NCBI RefSeq assembly: GCF_050908995.1
Contig: NW_027484978.1
Span: forward strand, 18,741-82,740
Source: Andrena cerasifolii
Lineage: Eukaryota > Arthropoda > Insecta > Hymenoptera > Andrenidae
DNA: 64,000 nt
Direction of reading: 5' to 3'
Shown here: one piece after another, positions 20,701 through 33,310 of the stretch
Layout of the letters: each line of letters starts with the position of its first letter
Position numbering within the stretch: position 1 is the stretch's first letter
Translations under genes and position numbers: made by a program
The notes under the pieces: model-generated
Database searches by the model: none
What the model saw: only the letters and a program-made list of their open reading frames with translations
What the model was told of the DNA's origin: nothing

Positions 20701-23700
20701 TTAAAAAAATTTTTATATTTTTTTTAATTTTTTATAATTTTTTTTTAAAAAATTTGTTTTAATTTTTTAACAATATTTTACAAAAAAATTTCATTATTTT
20801 TTTCATTCTTTAAATTTTTTTTTAATTTTTTTAAAAAAAAAATTATTTCTTTTCTTTACTTTTTAAATTTTTTAAAAAATTTTTTCTTTATTTTTTATTT
20901 TTTTTTCATTTTTTATATTTTGTTTTAATGTTTTAACATTTTTTTTAAAAAAATTTTATTTATTTTTTTTAAATTTTTTCTTAATTTTTTTAATTTTTTT
21001 AAAAAATTTTTTATATATATTTTTTTAATTTTATTTTTTATTTATTTTTTTTATGTTTTAAATTATTTTAAAATTTTTCAAATTTTCTTTAAATATTTTA
21101 AAATTTTAAAATTTTTCAATTTTTTTTTAGATTTTTAATTTTTTTTTATTTTTTTTAATTTTTTACAAATTTTTTTTTAATTTTTATTTATTTTTTTTTT
21201 TAATTTTTTTATATTTTAAATTTTTAAATTTTCAAAATTCTTTTAAAATTTAAAAAAAAAATTTTTAATTTTTTACAAAAAATATTTTTATTTTTTTTAT
21301 TTTTTTTAAATTTTTTAAAAATTTTTTTAAATTTTTAAAATTTATTTTTATTAAATTTTTTTAAAAAATTATTATATTATTTTTAAATTTCAATTTGTTT
21401 ATTTTTTTTTATTTTTTTAATTTTTTTATTTTTCTTTTAAATTTTGGTATATTTTTTTTATTTTAGAATTTTTATATTTTAAAATTTGTTTATTTTAATT
21501 TTTTTCTATTTTTCTTGTATTATTATTTTTTAATTTTCCAAATTTTTAAAAATATTTTTTTTTATTTTCTTATAATATTTTCTTTAATTTTCTAAATTAT
21601 TTAAAATTTTTTATTTATTATATTTTTTATATTTTAAATTTTTTTAAATTTTTAAAATTTTTCAAATTTAAAAAATTTTTTTTTTTTAAAAATTAAAATT
21701 TTTTTTTTTGATTTTATTTTAAATTATTATTTTTCTTTTAATTTTTAATTTTTTTTTTTAATTTTTAAAATTTTTTACAATTTTTTTTTAAATTAAATTT
21801 TTTTTTTTAATTTTTTACAAAAAAATTTAAATTTTTTTTATTTATTTTTTTTAATTTTTAAAAATTTTTTTTCGTTATTTTTTTTCAATTTTTAAATTTT
21901 TTTTTAATTTTTTAACAATTTTTTTAAAAAATTTTTCAATTTTTAAATTTTTTTTTAATTTTTTAACAATTTTTTTAAAAAATTTTTAAATTTTTATTTA
22001 AATTTTTTTTAATTTTTTTAAAAAATTTTTTATATATTTTTTTTAAATTTTATTTTTTATTTATTTTTTTTAAATTTTAAATTATTTTAAAAATTTTCAA
22101 ATTTAAAAATTTTTTTTTTAAATTTTTCAAATTTTTTTTTAAATTTTTAAATTGTTTTTTATATTTTAAATTTTTTTTTAAATTTTTTAAAATTCTTTTA
22201 AAATTTAAAAAAAAATTTAATTTTTTACAAAAATTTTTTTAATTTTTTTTTAATTTAAAAAAAATTTTAAATTTTTGTACATTTTTTTTATTTTTTTGAA
22301 TTTTTTTTATTTTTTTAAATTTATTCTTGTTTTAAATATTTATTAATTTTAAAAAAAATTTAATTTTTTTTAAATTTTTTACAAAAAATTTTCTAATTTT
22401 TTGTATATTTTTCTAAAAAAAATTTATAATTTTTTTCTTTATTTTTTATTTTTTTTTTTGAATTTTTAAATTTTGTTTTAATGTTTTAACAATTTTTTAA
22501 AAAAAATTTTAAAATTTTTTTTAAAATTTTTTTTAATTTTTTACAAAATTTTTTTAAATTTTTATTTTTTTTTTAATTTTGTTTATATTTTAAATTTTTT
22601 AATTTTTAAAATTATTTAAAATTAAAAAAAATTTTTTTTTAATGTTTTACAAAAAATATTTTTATTTTTTTTATTTTTTTTTAAATTTTTTTTTTAAAAA
22701 TTTGTTTTAATTTTTTAACAATATTTTACAAAAAATTTTCATTATTTTTTTTCATTCTTTAAAATTTTTTTAAATTTTTTTATATTTTTTTTTCGTTATA
22801 AAAAAAAATTTCTTTATTTTTTAATTTTTTTCAATTTTTTAAAATTTAAAAAAATTTTAAATTTTGTTTTAATTTTTTAACAATTTGTTTAAAAAAAATT
22901 TATTTATGTTTTTAAAATTTTTTTCTTAATTTTTTTAATTTTTTTTTAATATTTTAAAAAATTTTTAATTTTTTTTATATTTTGTTTTAAATTTTAAAAT
23001 TTTTTTAAAAATTCTTTTAAATTTTTTCAAAATTTTTTATTTATTATATATTTTTATTTTTTAAATTTTTAAAATTTTTCAAATTTTTCAAATTTTTTTA
23101 AAATTTTTCTTTTAAAAAATTAAAATTTTTTATTTGTTTTTGTTTTAAATTATTATTTTTCCTTTAATTTTTTAAAATTTTTTTTAATTTTTAAAATTTT
23201 TTTAAAAATTTTTTTACAATTTTTTTTAAATTAAAATTGTTTTTTTAATTTTTTACAAAAAATTTAATTTTTTTTTTCAATTTTTAAATTTTGTTTTAAT
23301 TTTTTAACAATTTTTTTTTAAATTTTTTAAAAAATTTTTTAAATTTTTTAAAATTTTTTTTTGAATTTTTAAATTTTTTTTTATTTTTATTAATTTTTTA
23401 CAAATTTTTTTTTAATTTTTATTTATTTTTTTTTTAAATTTTTTATATTTTAAATTTTTAAATTTTTAAAATTCTTTTAAAATTTAAAAAAAATTTTTTT
23501 TTTAATTTTTTACAAAAAATATTTTTATTTTTTTTATTTTTTTTAAAATTTTTTATTTTTTTTTAAATTTTTTAAAAATTTTTAAAATTTTTTTTTTAAA
23601 AATTTGTTTTAATTTTTTAACAATATTTTACAAAAAATTTTCAATATTTTTTTTTCATTCTTTAAAATTTTCTTTTTATTTTTTAACAATTTTTAAAAAA

Positions 23701-26700
23701 AAAATTATTTATGTTTTTTAATTTTTTCATAATTTTTTAAAATCTTTTTTTTAATTTTTTAAAAAATTTAAAAAAAAAATTTTAATTTTTTTTAATTTTT
23801 TTAAAAAACTTTTAATATTTTTTTAAATTTTTTATTTATTTTATTTTTTTATATTTTAATTTTTTTTAAATTTTTAAAATTTTAAAAATTTTTTTTAAAT
23901 TTTTTTTTAAACTTTTAAATTTTTTTATTATTTTTTTAATTTTTTACAATTTTTTTTAATCTTTTTGAATTTTTTTAATTTTTTTAAAATGTTTAAAAAA
24001 AATTTTTTTAATAATTTTGTTCTAATTTTTTAACAAAATTTTTAAAAATTCTTTATTTTTTATTTTTTCTCAAATTTTTCAAAATTTAAAAAAAAAGAAT
24101 TTTAAATTTTGTTTCAATTTTTTAACAATTTTTTAAAAAAATTTTATATTTTTTTTAATTTTTTAAATTTTTTTTAAAAAATTTGTTTTAATTTTATAAC
24201 AATATTTTACAAAATATTTAAAATTTTTTTTTAATTTTATTAAAAAATTTTTTTCAAATAATTTTTTTTTTTAAAATTATTTATAAATTTTTTTCTTTTT
24301 TATATTTTTTATTTTAATTTTTTTAAATTTTTAAATCTTTAAAAATTTATTTTTATTAACTTTTTTTAAAAAATTATTATATTATTTTTAAAATTCAATT
24401 TGTTTATTTTTTTTTTAATTTTTTAATTTTTTTATTTTTTTTTTAAATTTTGGTATATTTTTTTTATTTTATAATTTTTTTATTTTAAAATTTTTTTTAT
24501 ATTTTAAAATTTTTTTATTTTAATTTTTTTCTATTTTTCTTTTATTATTATTTTTTAATTTTTTCAAATTTTTACAAATATTTTTTTTAATTTTCTTATA
24601 ATATTTTCTTTAATTTTCTAAATTTTTAAAAAAAAAATTTTTATATTTTTTTTAAAGTTTTTAATTTATTTATTTACTTTTTTTTTTTTTTTAATTTTCT
24701 AAATTTCTTTTAAATTTTTTTAAAAATTTTTTATTTATTTTTCAAAATTTTTTTTTATATTTTAAATTTTTTAAATTTTTAAAATTCTTTTAAGATTAAA
24801 TTTTTTTTTAATTTTTTACAAAATTTTTTTTTATTTTTTTAAAATTTTTTTTTAAATTTTTAAAATTTTTTTTCTTACTTTTTTTCTATAATTTTTATTT
24901 TTTAAAATTTATTTTAAATTTTTAAAAAAAATTTTTATTTTTTTTTTCATTTTTTAAAAAAAAATTTTTCTTTATTTTTTAATTTCTTTCAATTTTTTAA
25001 AAGTTAAAAAAATTTAAATTTTGTTTTAATTTTTTAACAATTTGTTTAATAAAAATTTATTTATGTTTTTAAAATTTTTTTCTTAATTTTTAAACATTTT
25101 TTTTAATATTTTAAAATTTTTAAAATTTTTTTATATTTTTTTTAAATTTTTAAATTTTTTTATTTATTTATATTTTAATTTTTTTATATTTTAAAATTTT
25201 TTTAAATTTTTTTAAAATGTTCTTATACAATTTAAAATTTTTTTTTTTAAATTTTGTTTTAATTTTTTTATTTATGTTTTTAAAATTCTTTTAATATTTT
25301 TAAATTTTTTAAAAAAATTTTTATATTTTTTTTTAAATTTTTTATTTTTTTATTTTTTATTTATATTTTAAATTATTTTAAAATTTTTTAAAATTTTTTA
25401 AAATTTTGTTTTAATTTTTTAACCATTTTTTAAAAAAATTTTATTTATATTTTCTAAATTTTTTCTTAATTTTTTTTTTAATTTTTTTTAAAATTTTTTA
25501 TTTTTAAAATTTTTTTTTTAATTTTATTTTCTTATTTATTTTTTTTATATTTTAAATTATTTTAAAATTTTTCAATTTTTTTTAAATATTTTAAAATTTT
25601 TCAATTTTTTAATTTTTTTTTAAATTTTAAAAATTTTTTTTTAAGTTTTTCAATTTTTTTTATTTTTTTTTAATTTTTTACAAAAAATTTTTTAATTTTT
25701 ATTTATTTTTTTAAAAAAATTTTATATTTAAAATTTTTAAATTTTTAAAATTCTTTTAAAATTTAAAATTTTTTTTTTTAATTTTTTACAAAAAATATTT
25801 TTATTTTTTTTTAAATTTTTTAAAAATTTTTTAAATTTTTTTTAAAAAATTTGTTTTAATTTTTTAACAATATTTTACAAAAAAATTTCATTATTTTTTT
25901 TTCATTCTTGAAAATTTTTTATATTTTTTTTTAAATTCTTATTTTTTTATTTATTTATTTTATATTTTAAATTATTTTAAAAATTTTCTAAATTTTTTTC
26001 AATTTTTTTTAAAAATTTTGTTTTAATATTTTAACAATTTTTTAAAAAATATTTTAAACTTTTTTTTTAATTTTATTAAAAAATTTTTTTCAAATATTTT
26101 TTTTTAAAAATTATTTATAAAATTTTTTCTTTTTTATATTTTTTATTTTAATTTTTTTAATTTTTTTAAATTTTAAAATTTTTTTTTTAAATTTTTAAAA
26201 ATTTATTTTTAAATTTTTTTAAATTTATTTTTATTAAATTTTTTTAAAAAATTATTATATTATTTTTAAATTTCAATTTGTTTATTTTTTTTAATTTTTT
26301 AATTTTTTTATTTTTCTTTTAAATTTTGGTATATTTTTTTTTTATTTTCGAATTTTTTTATTTTTAAATTTTTTTATATTTTAAAATTTTTTTATTTTAA
26401 TTTTTTTCTATTTTTCTTTTATTATTATTTTTTAATTTCTTCAAATTTTTAAAAATATTTTTTTTAATTTTCTTATAATATTTTCTTTAATTTTCTAAAT
26501 TTAAAAAAAAAAATTTTATATTTTTTTTAAATTTTTTAATTTATTTATTTATTTTTTAAATTTTTATTTTAATTTTCTAAATTTCTTTTAAAATTTTTTT
26601 TATTTTTTTATTTATTTTTTAAAAAAATTGTTTATATTTTAAATTTTTTAAATTTTTAAAATTTATTTAAAATTACAATTTTTTTTTAATTTTTTACAAT

Positions 26701-26955
26701 TTTTTTTTAAATTTTTTTTAATTTTTTTTAAAATTTTTTTTAAATTTTTAAAATTTTTTTTTAAAAATTTTTTTTCTATATTTTTTATTTTTTTAAATTT
26801 ATTTTAAATTTTTTAAAAAAAATTTTAATTTTATTTTATTTTTTTTTCATTTTTTAAAAAAAATTTTCTTTATTTTTTAATTTTTTTAAATTTTTAAAAA
26901 TTTTTTTGTATTTTAAATTTTGTTTTAAATTTTTAAATTTGTCTTTTAAATTATC
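14780..26955. repeat. A/T-only satellite, 12-kb block
   Basis: This is the longest satellite block. It contains internal long-range copies. A unit with the marker order AAAACTTTTAAA, TTTTTAATC, AAAATGTTTAAA, TTTTGTTCTAATTT, TTCTCAATTT recurs near 17010-17330, 17620-17960, 17970-18200, 20390-20760 and 23800-24180, and also near 300-600 and 12250-12560. A segment of about 1.26 kb (18330-19590) is repeated at about 22010-23270, marked by GTACATTTTTTTT at 18604 and 22277. No gene or RNA is seen. Confidence 0.85.
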
Positions 26956-27182
26956 TGTTACGTATGTGGATTTTTCCCATGCGCCGCTCTGAACCCCTTT
27001 TCGTGCTCGCGTCTGCGAAGGGAAAACGCCCTAAAATCCTTTTGCTTATCTCATACCACTAAGGGGGGTCATGATCTCGACCATCTGGATCACGACCATG
27101 GGAACGGGAGTGACACGACGACGACCCCGAAGAATTTCCTTATATGGAAATTTCTAATGCATCCCCACTCATTTTTGGGACT

Positions 27183-27189
27183 ATATAAA
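27183..27189 (+). promoter_or_regulatory. TATA box of the solo LTR
   Basis: TATATAA lies in GGGACTATATAAACCC, a strong core promoter match. An initiator-like GCAGTACAGTT follows about 25-35 bases later (27210-27225). Everything downstream, including the hairpin array, would be in the RNA leader. Confidence 0.65.
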
Positions 27190-27646
27190 CCCTTTGGTTT
27201 CTACCCTCTGCGGTTAAAAGCAGTACAGTTACACGTAGAGTAACGTCGTGTCACGCTCGTACCGAGTCGGTTTAATTCAGTAAGATCGAGCTAAAGTCTC
27301 CGTCGGAATCATAGTTGACCTCATAGAATCCGCGAGTTCGGTTTACATTCTATTGGGTACTTCGAAATAGCCGCTCGTACGCCCCGCATCGCCAGTGCGT
27401 CAACACCGAGCAAATTAGTGGTAATTTACACACATTTATTACACTATTTAAACGCGACATTCACATTTGTACTATAATCTTGAATACACGAATGGTGTTC
27501 ACTTCTAAATCGAGTTGATTCGTTAAAACCCATCTTTTACCCAGCGATCCTTATAAACTTAGTAGCGCTCACCCACTGATACAACTTTACCGCTCGAGTT
27601 GTATCGAATATAAATTAAGAGTTACGAGGCATTAATAACATTTCCC

Positions 27647-28030
27647 GCGACTCCCTGATCTAGCATCAGGTTAGTTTGCAACCTTTCATCCAGAACAAGG
27701 AACCTTTACCAACCTAGTGGCTCCCCGATTTCGCATCGGGTTCGTCCACGCTTAACCCTCCTACGGCTCCCTGATTTCGCATCAGGTTCGTCCGTATCAT
27801 ACAGCTCCCTGGTTTCGCACCAGGTTCGTCTGTAAGTCTACCAACCTCCGAACAGCTCCCTGGTTTCGCACCAGGTTCGTCTGTGAATAATCCAACCTCC
27901 TAACAGCTCCTAGACTTCGCGTCGAGTTCGTCTGTGAACATCATCCTAGTGACACCCCGATTTCGCATCGGGTTCGTTCACGACGTTTCACCCTCCTGCG
28001 GCTCCCTGATTTCAAATCAGGTTCGTCCGC
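27647..28030 (+). repeat. Array of eight covarying hairpin units
   Basis: Eight 33-nt units start at 27647, 27717, 27763, 27801, 27852, 27903, 27949 and 27998. Each has a 4-bp outer stem, single-stranded CTC (CAC in one), a 6-bp inner stem, a 5-nt loop (mostly TTCGC), the inner partner, single-stranded TTCGT (TTAGT in unit 1), and the outer partner. Outer stems are GCGA/TTGC, GTGG/CCAC, ACGG/CCGT, ACAG/CTGT (three times), GTGA/TCAC and GCGG/CCGC. Inner stems are CCTGAT/ATCAGG, CCCGAT/ATCGGG, CCTGGT/ACCAGG and CTAGAC/GTCGAG (one mismatch). Both strands of each stem change together while unpaired bases stay fixed. Spacers of 5-37 nt often contain CCAACCTCC. Confidence 0.88.
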
Positions 28031-28119
28031 GCACCTTACTAACAAATTCGTTAACCATATTCCTTGGGAAATACCCTTCTCGCCGGCCTCTCGCGTTGCC
28101 GCAGCCCCGGCCCGTAACA

Positions 28120-31100
28120 TATCTAAAAAAAATTTCTTTAAAAATTTGTTTTAATTTTTTACCAATTTTTTTTTAAATTTTTAACTTTTTTTTTAATTTT
28201 TTAACAATTTGTTTAAAAAAAATTTTATTTGTGTTTTTAAAATTTTTTACTTAATTTTTTTTAATTTTTTTTTAATATTTCACAATTTTTTTAAAAAATT
28301 TTTTATGTATTTTTTTAAATTTTAAAATTTTTTTAAAACAATTTTTATATTTTTTTTTAATTTTTAAATTTTTCATTTATTTTTATATTTTAAATTTTTT
28401 TAAAATTTTCTTAAAAAATTAAAAAATTTTTTTTTTAAATTTTGTTTTAATTTTTTTATTTATGTTTTTAAAATTTTTTCTTAATTTTTTTTATTTTCTT
28501 TAAAATTTTTTTTAATTTTATAAATTTTTTAAAAAATTTTTTCTATATTTTTTTAATTTTTAAAATTCTTGTAAATTTTTTAATTTTTTTTTATTTTTTA
28601 TTATTTATTTTTGTTTTAAATTATTTTTTTTTAATTTTTAAATTTTTTTTAATTTTTTAATTTTTTTACTTATTTTACATTTATTAAAAAAAATTTAATT
28701 TTTTAAATTTATTTTTTTAAAATATTTATTAATTTTTTTAAAAAAATTAAAAGGTTTTTTTTAATTTTTTTAAAATTTTAAATTTTTTTTTAATTTTTAA
28801 ATTTTTCTTTATTTTAATTTTTTTTAAATTTTATACAAAATTAAATTTTTTTTACAAAATTAAATTTTTTTTTTAATTTTTCTTTATTTTAAATTTTTTC
28901 AATTTTTTAAAATTTTTAATTGTTTATTTTTTAAATTTTTTTAAAAAACATTTTATTTTTTTTATTGTTTTAAATTTTTTTAATTTTTCTTTAAATTTTA
29001 AAATTTTTTCAAAAAAATTTTTATATTTTTTTTAATTTTTAAATTTTTTCATTTATTTTTATATTTTAAAATTTTTTTAAATTTTCTTAAAAAATTAAAA
29101 AAAAAAATTTTTTTAAATTTTGTTTTAATTTTTTTATTTATGTTTTTAAATTTTTTTTTTATTTTCTTTAAAATTTTTTTTAATTTTTTAAATTTTGTTC
29201 TATATTTTTTAATTTTTTCCAATTTTTTTAAAATTTTGTTTTAATTTTATAACAATTTTCTTTAATTTTTTTTAAATTTTGTTTTTATTTTTTAACAATT
29301 TTTTAAAAAAAAATTATTTATGTTTTTTTCATAATTTTTTTTAAATCTTTTTTCAATTTTTTTAAATTTTTTTAAAATTTTTTTTATATTTTTTTAATTT
29401 TTTTATTTATTTTTTTAAATTTTTTTATATTTTAATTTTTTTAATTTTCAAAATTCTTTTAAATTTTCTTTAATTTTTATTATTTTTTAAATTTTTTTTA
29501 AAAATTCTTTTTAAAAAATTTGTTTTGATTTTTTAACCAAGTTTTAAAAAAAATTCTTTATTTTTTATTTGTTTCTCTATTTTTTAAAAATTAAAAAAAA
29601 TTTTAATTGTTTAATTTTTTTTTAATTTTTAAAAAAAAATTTTTTAATTTATTTATTAATTTTTTTCTTTTTATATATTTTTTATTTTAATTTTTTTAAA
29701 TTTATTAAAGAATTTTTTAAAAAAATAATTTGTATTTAATTTTCCTTTAATTCATTTATTATTATTTTTTTAATTTTTCTTTATCTTAATTTTTAAAAAT
29801 TAAAAAAAAATTTATTTGTTTATATTTTTTGTTGATTTTTAAAAAATTTTATTTTTTTTTATATTTTGGTATATTTTTTTTAATTTTTTAATTTTTTTTT
29901 ATATTTTTTAATTTATTCTTGTTTTAAATATTTATTAATTAAATAAATATTAAATTTTTTTTTAAATTTTGTTTAAATTTTTTTCAATTTTTTAAAAAAT
30001 TAAAATTTTTTTTTAATTTTGTTTTAATTTTTTAACAATTTTTTAAAATATATTTTTAACAATTTTTTGTAATTTTTAAAATTTTTTTTTAAATTGTTTA
30101 TTAATTTTTTTCTTTTTTATGTTTTTTATCTTAATTTTCTTTAATTTTTTTAAATTTTTTAAAAAATTTTAAAATTTATTTTTAAATTTTTTAAAATTTA
30201 TTCTTATTAATTCTTTTTTTAATTTTTTATATTATTTTTAAATTTTTATTTGTTATATTGTTTGATTTTTTAATTTTTTTATTTTTCTTTTAAATTTTTG
30301 TATATTTTTTTTTATTATTAAATTTTGTTTTTAATTTTTCAAAATTTTTGTATAATTTTTATATATTTTCTTTAAAATTTTTTATTTTTTTTATTTATTT
30401 TTAAAATTTTTTTTTATATTTTAAATTTTTTAATTTTTCAAATTCTTTTAAAATTTTTAAAATTTTTTTTAAATTTTTTATTTTAATTTTTTTTTATATT
30501 TTAAATTTTGTTTTAAATTTTTAAATTTGTCTTTTAAATTATCTAAAAAAAAAATTTTTAAAAATTTGTTTTAATTTTTTAACCATTTTATTTTTAATTT
30601 TTTATTTATGTTTTTAAAATTTTTTTCTTAATTTTTTTAAATTTTTAAAATTTTTTTTTAATTTTTTTAAACAACGTTTTATATTTTTTTAAATTTTTTA
30701 TTTTTTTTTATATTTTAAATTTTTTAAATTTTTTAAATTTTAAAATTTTTTAAAAAAAATTTATATATTTTTTTTAATTTTTAAATTTTTTCATTTACTT
30801 TTATATTTTAAAATTTTTTTAAATTTTCTTAAAAAATTAAAAAAAAATTTTTTTTAATTTTTTTATTTATGTTTTTAAATTTTTTCTTAATTTATTTAAA
30901 TTTTTTAAATTTTTTTTTTAATTTTTTTAAACAACGTTTTATATTTTTTTAAATTTTTTATTTATTTTTTTTTATATTTTAATTTTTTTAAATTTTTTAA
31001 ATTTTAAAATTTTTTTTAAAAAATTTTTATATTTTTTTTAATTTTTAAATTTTTTCATTTATTTTTATATTTTAAATTTTTTTTAAATTTTCTTAAAAAA

Positions 31101-33310
31101 TTAAAAAAAAATTTTTTTTAATTTTGTTTTAATTTTTTTATTTACGTTTTTAAATTTTTTCTTATTTTTTTTAATTTTTTAAATTTTTTTAAAATTTTTT
31201 TCTATATTTTTTAATTTTTTTCAATTTTGTTTTAAATTTTTAAATTTGTTTTTTAAATTATCTGAAATTTTTTTTTAAAACAATTTGTTTTAATTTTTTA
31301 ACCATTTTATTTTTAATTTTTTATTTATGTTTTTAAAATTTTTTTCTTAATTTTTTAAAATTTTTTAAAATTTTTTTTAAATTTTTTAAAATTTTTTTTA
31401 TATTTTTTTAATTTTTTTATTTATTTTTTGTATATTTTAATTTTTTTAATTTTTAAAATTCTTTTAAATTTTCTTTAATTTTTTTTATTTTTTAAAATTT
31501 TTTTTTAAAATTCTTTTTAAAAAATTTGTTTTGATTTTTTAACCAAGTTTTAAAAAAAATTCTTTATTTTTTATTTGTTTCTCTATTTTTTAAAAATTAA
31601 AAAAAATTTTAATTGTTTAATTTTTTTTTAATTTTTAAAAAAAAATTTTTTAATTTATTTATTAATTTTTTTCTTTTTATATATTTTTTATTTTAATTTT
31701 TTTAAATTTATTAAAGAATTTTTTAAAAAAATAATTTGTATTTAATTTTCCTTTAATTCATTTATTATTATTTTTTTAATTTTTCTTTATCTTAATTTTT
31801 AAAAATTAAAACAAAGATTTTATTTGTTTATATTTTTTGTTGATTTTTAATAAATTTTACTTTTTTTTTAATTTTTGTATATTTTTTTTAATTTTTTTAA
31901 ATTTTTTTATAATTTTTATATATTTTCTTTAAAAATTTTTATTTTTTTTATTTATTTTTTTAAAATTTTTTTTTTATTTTAAATTTTTTAATTTTTCAAA
32001 TTCTTTTGAAATTTTTAAAATTCTTTTAAAATTTTTAAAATTTTTTAAAAATTTTTTATTTAAAATTTTTTTTTATATTTTAAATTTTGTTTTCAATTTT
32101 TAAATTTGTCTTTTAAATTATCTGAAATTTTTTTTTTTAAAAATTTGTTTAATTTTTTAACAATTTTTTTTAAATTTTTTTCTTAATTTTTTAAAAAAAT
32201 TTTTAAAATTTTTAAAATTTTTTTTAAAAAACTTTTTATATTTTTTTTTAAATTTTTTATTTTTTTCTATTTTAAATTTTTTTAAATTTTTAAAAAAATT
32301 TTAATTCTTAAAAATTTTTTTCTATTTTATTTATTTATTTTTTTAATTTTCTTATATTTTATTTTTTTTAAATTTAAAAAAAATTATATTTTTATTTTAA
32401 TTTTTTATTGTTTTTATTTTTTTTATTTTTTTTATATTTTAAATTTTTTTAAATATTTAAAATTTTTTAAATTTTTTTTTAAAATTTTTTTTTTAAATTT
32501 TGTTTTAATTTTTTAACAATTTCTTTAAAAAAAATTTATTTATGTTTTTAAAATTTTTTCTTAATTTTTTTTAGTTTTTTTTTAATATTTTAAATTTTTA
32601 TATATATATTTTTTAAATTTTAAAATTTTTTTAAAAAAAAATTTATATTTTTTTTTAATTTTTAAATTTTTTCATTTATTTTTATATTTTAAATTTTGTT
32701 TTAATTTTTTTAAATTTTTTTCTTAATTTTTTTTATTTTCTTTTAAATTTTTTTTAATTTTTTAAATTTTTTATTTATTTTTTTTTTTTATTTGTTTATA
32801 TTTTATGTTGATTTTTAATTTTTTTTAATTTTTGTATATTTTTTATTTTTTTATATTTTAAATTATTTAAAATTTTTTTTAAATTTTTAAATTTTTTTTT
32901 AATTTTTAAAAAATTTTTCTATATTTTTTAATTTTTTTTCAATTTTTTTAAATTTTTTTCAATTTTTTTAAAAATTTTGTTTTAATTTTTTAACATTTTT
33001 TTTTAAATTTATTTAAAAAATTTTTAAAATTTTTTTCAAAATTTCTTTTAAATTTTTTTTTAATTTTTTATAATTTTCTAAAAAATTTTCTTTACTTTAA
33101 TTTTTAATTTTTTTTAAATTTCCTTTACTTTAATTTTTTTAAATTTTTTTAAAAAAATTTTAATTTCTTTAATTTCTTTTATTTTATTTTTTTTTAATTT
33201 TTAAATTTTTTTTTATATTTTAAATTTTGTTTTAAATTTTTAAATTTGTTTTTTAAATTATCTGAAATTTTTTTTTTAAAAAATTTGTTTTAATTTTTTA
33301 ACCATTTTAT
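28120..33310. repeat. A/T-only satellite block
   Basis: This block has the same composition and T-run bias. A segment of about 300 bp marked by TTTTGATTTTTTAACCAAG (29525) recurs near 31530, about 2.0 kb downstream. Several copies of TTAAATTATCTGAAATTTTTTT-like junctions occur (31257, 32115, 33257). No gene is seen. Confidence 0.85.

Larger units (their letters stand above)
26956..28119 (+). repeat. Solo LTR of a second LTR-retrotransposon family
   Basis: This 1164-bp sequence begins TGTTACG and ends CGTAACA, a perfect 7-bp inverted terminus. It is flanked by a 4-bp duplication TATC (26952-26955 and 28120-28123), with no internal region next to it. It is therefore a solo LTR left by LTR-LTR recombination, from an element unrelated in sequence to families A or nested. 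It carries a good TATA box (27183-27189) and, in the presumed transcribed R/U5 part, eight structured 33-nt units (27647-28030). No coding frame is convincing. Confidence 0.88.

Noticed and set aside
27647..28030. tRNA genes or tRNA fragments
   Set aside because: The units have a 5-bp-stem/7-nt-loop reading and a GGTTCG word like a T-arm, but no unit has the full cloverleaf, acceptor stem or A/B-box spacing.
27647..28030. CRISPR array
   Set aside because: Regular repeats with short spacers superficially fit, but repeats vary in covarying stems, spacers are irregular (5-37 nt) and the context is a eukaryotic LTR.
27934..28176. 80-aa frame at the end of the solo LTR
   Set aside because: It runs across the LTR end into satellite and overlaps the structured units; no motif.
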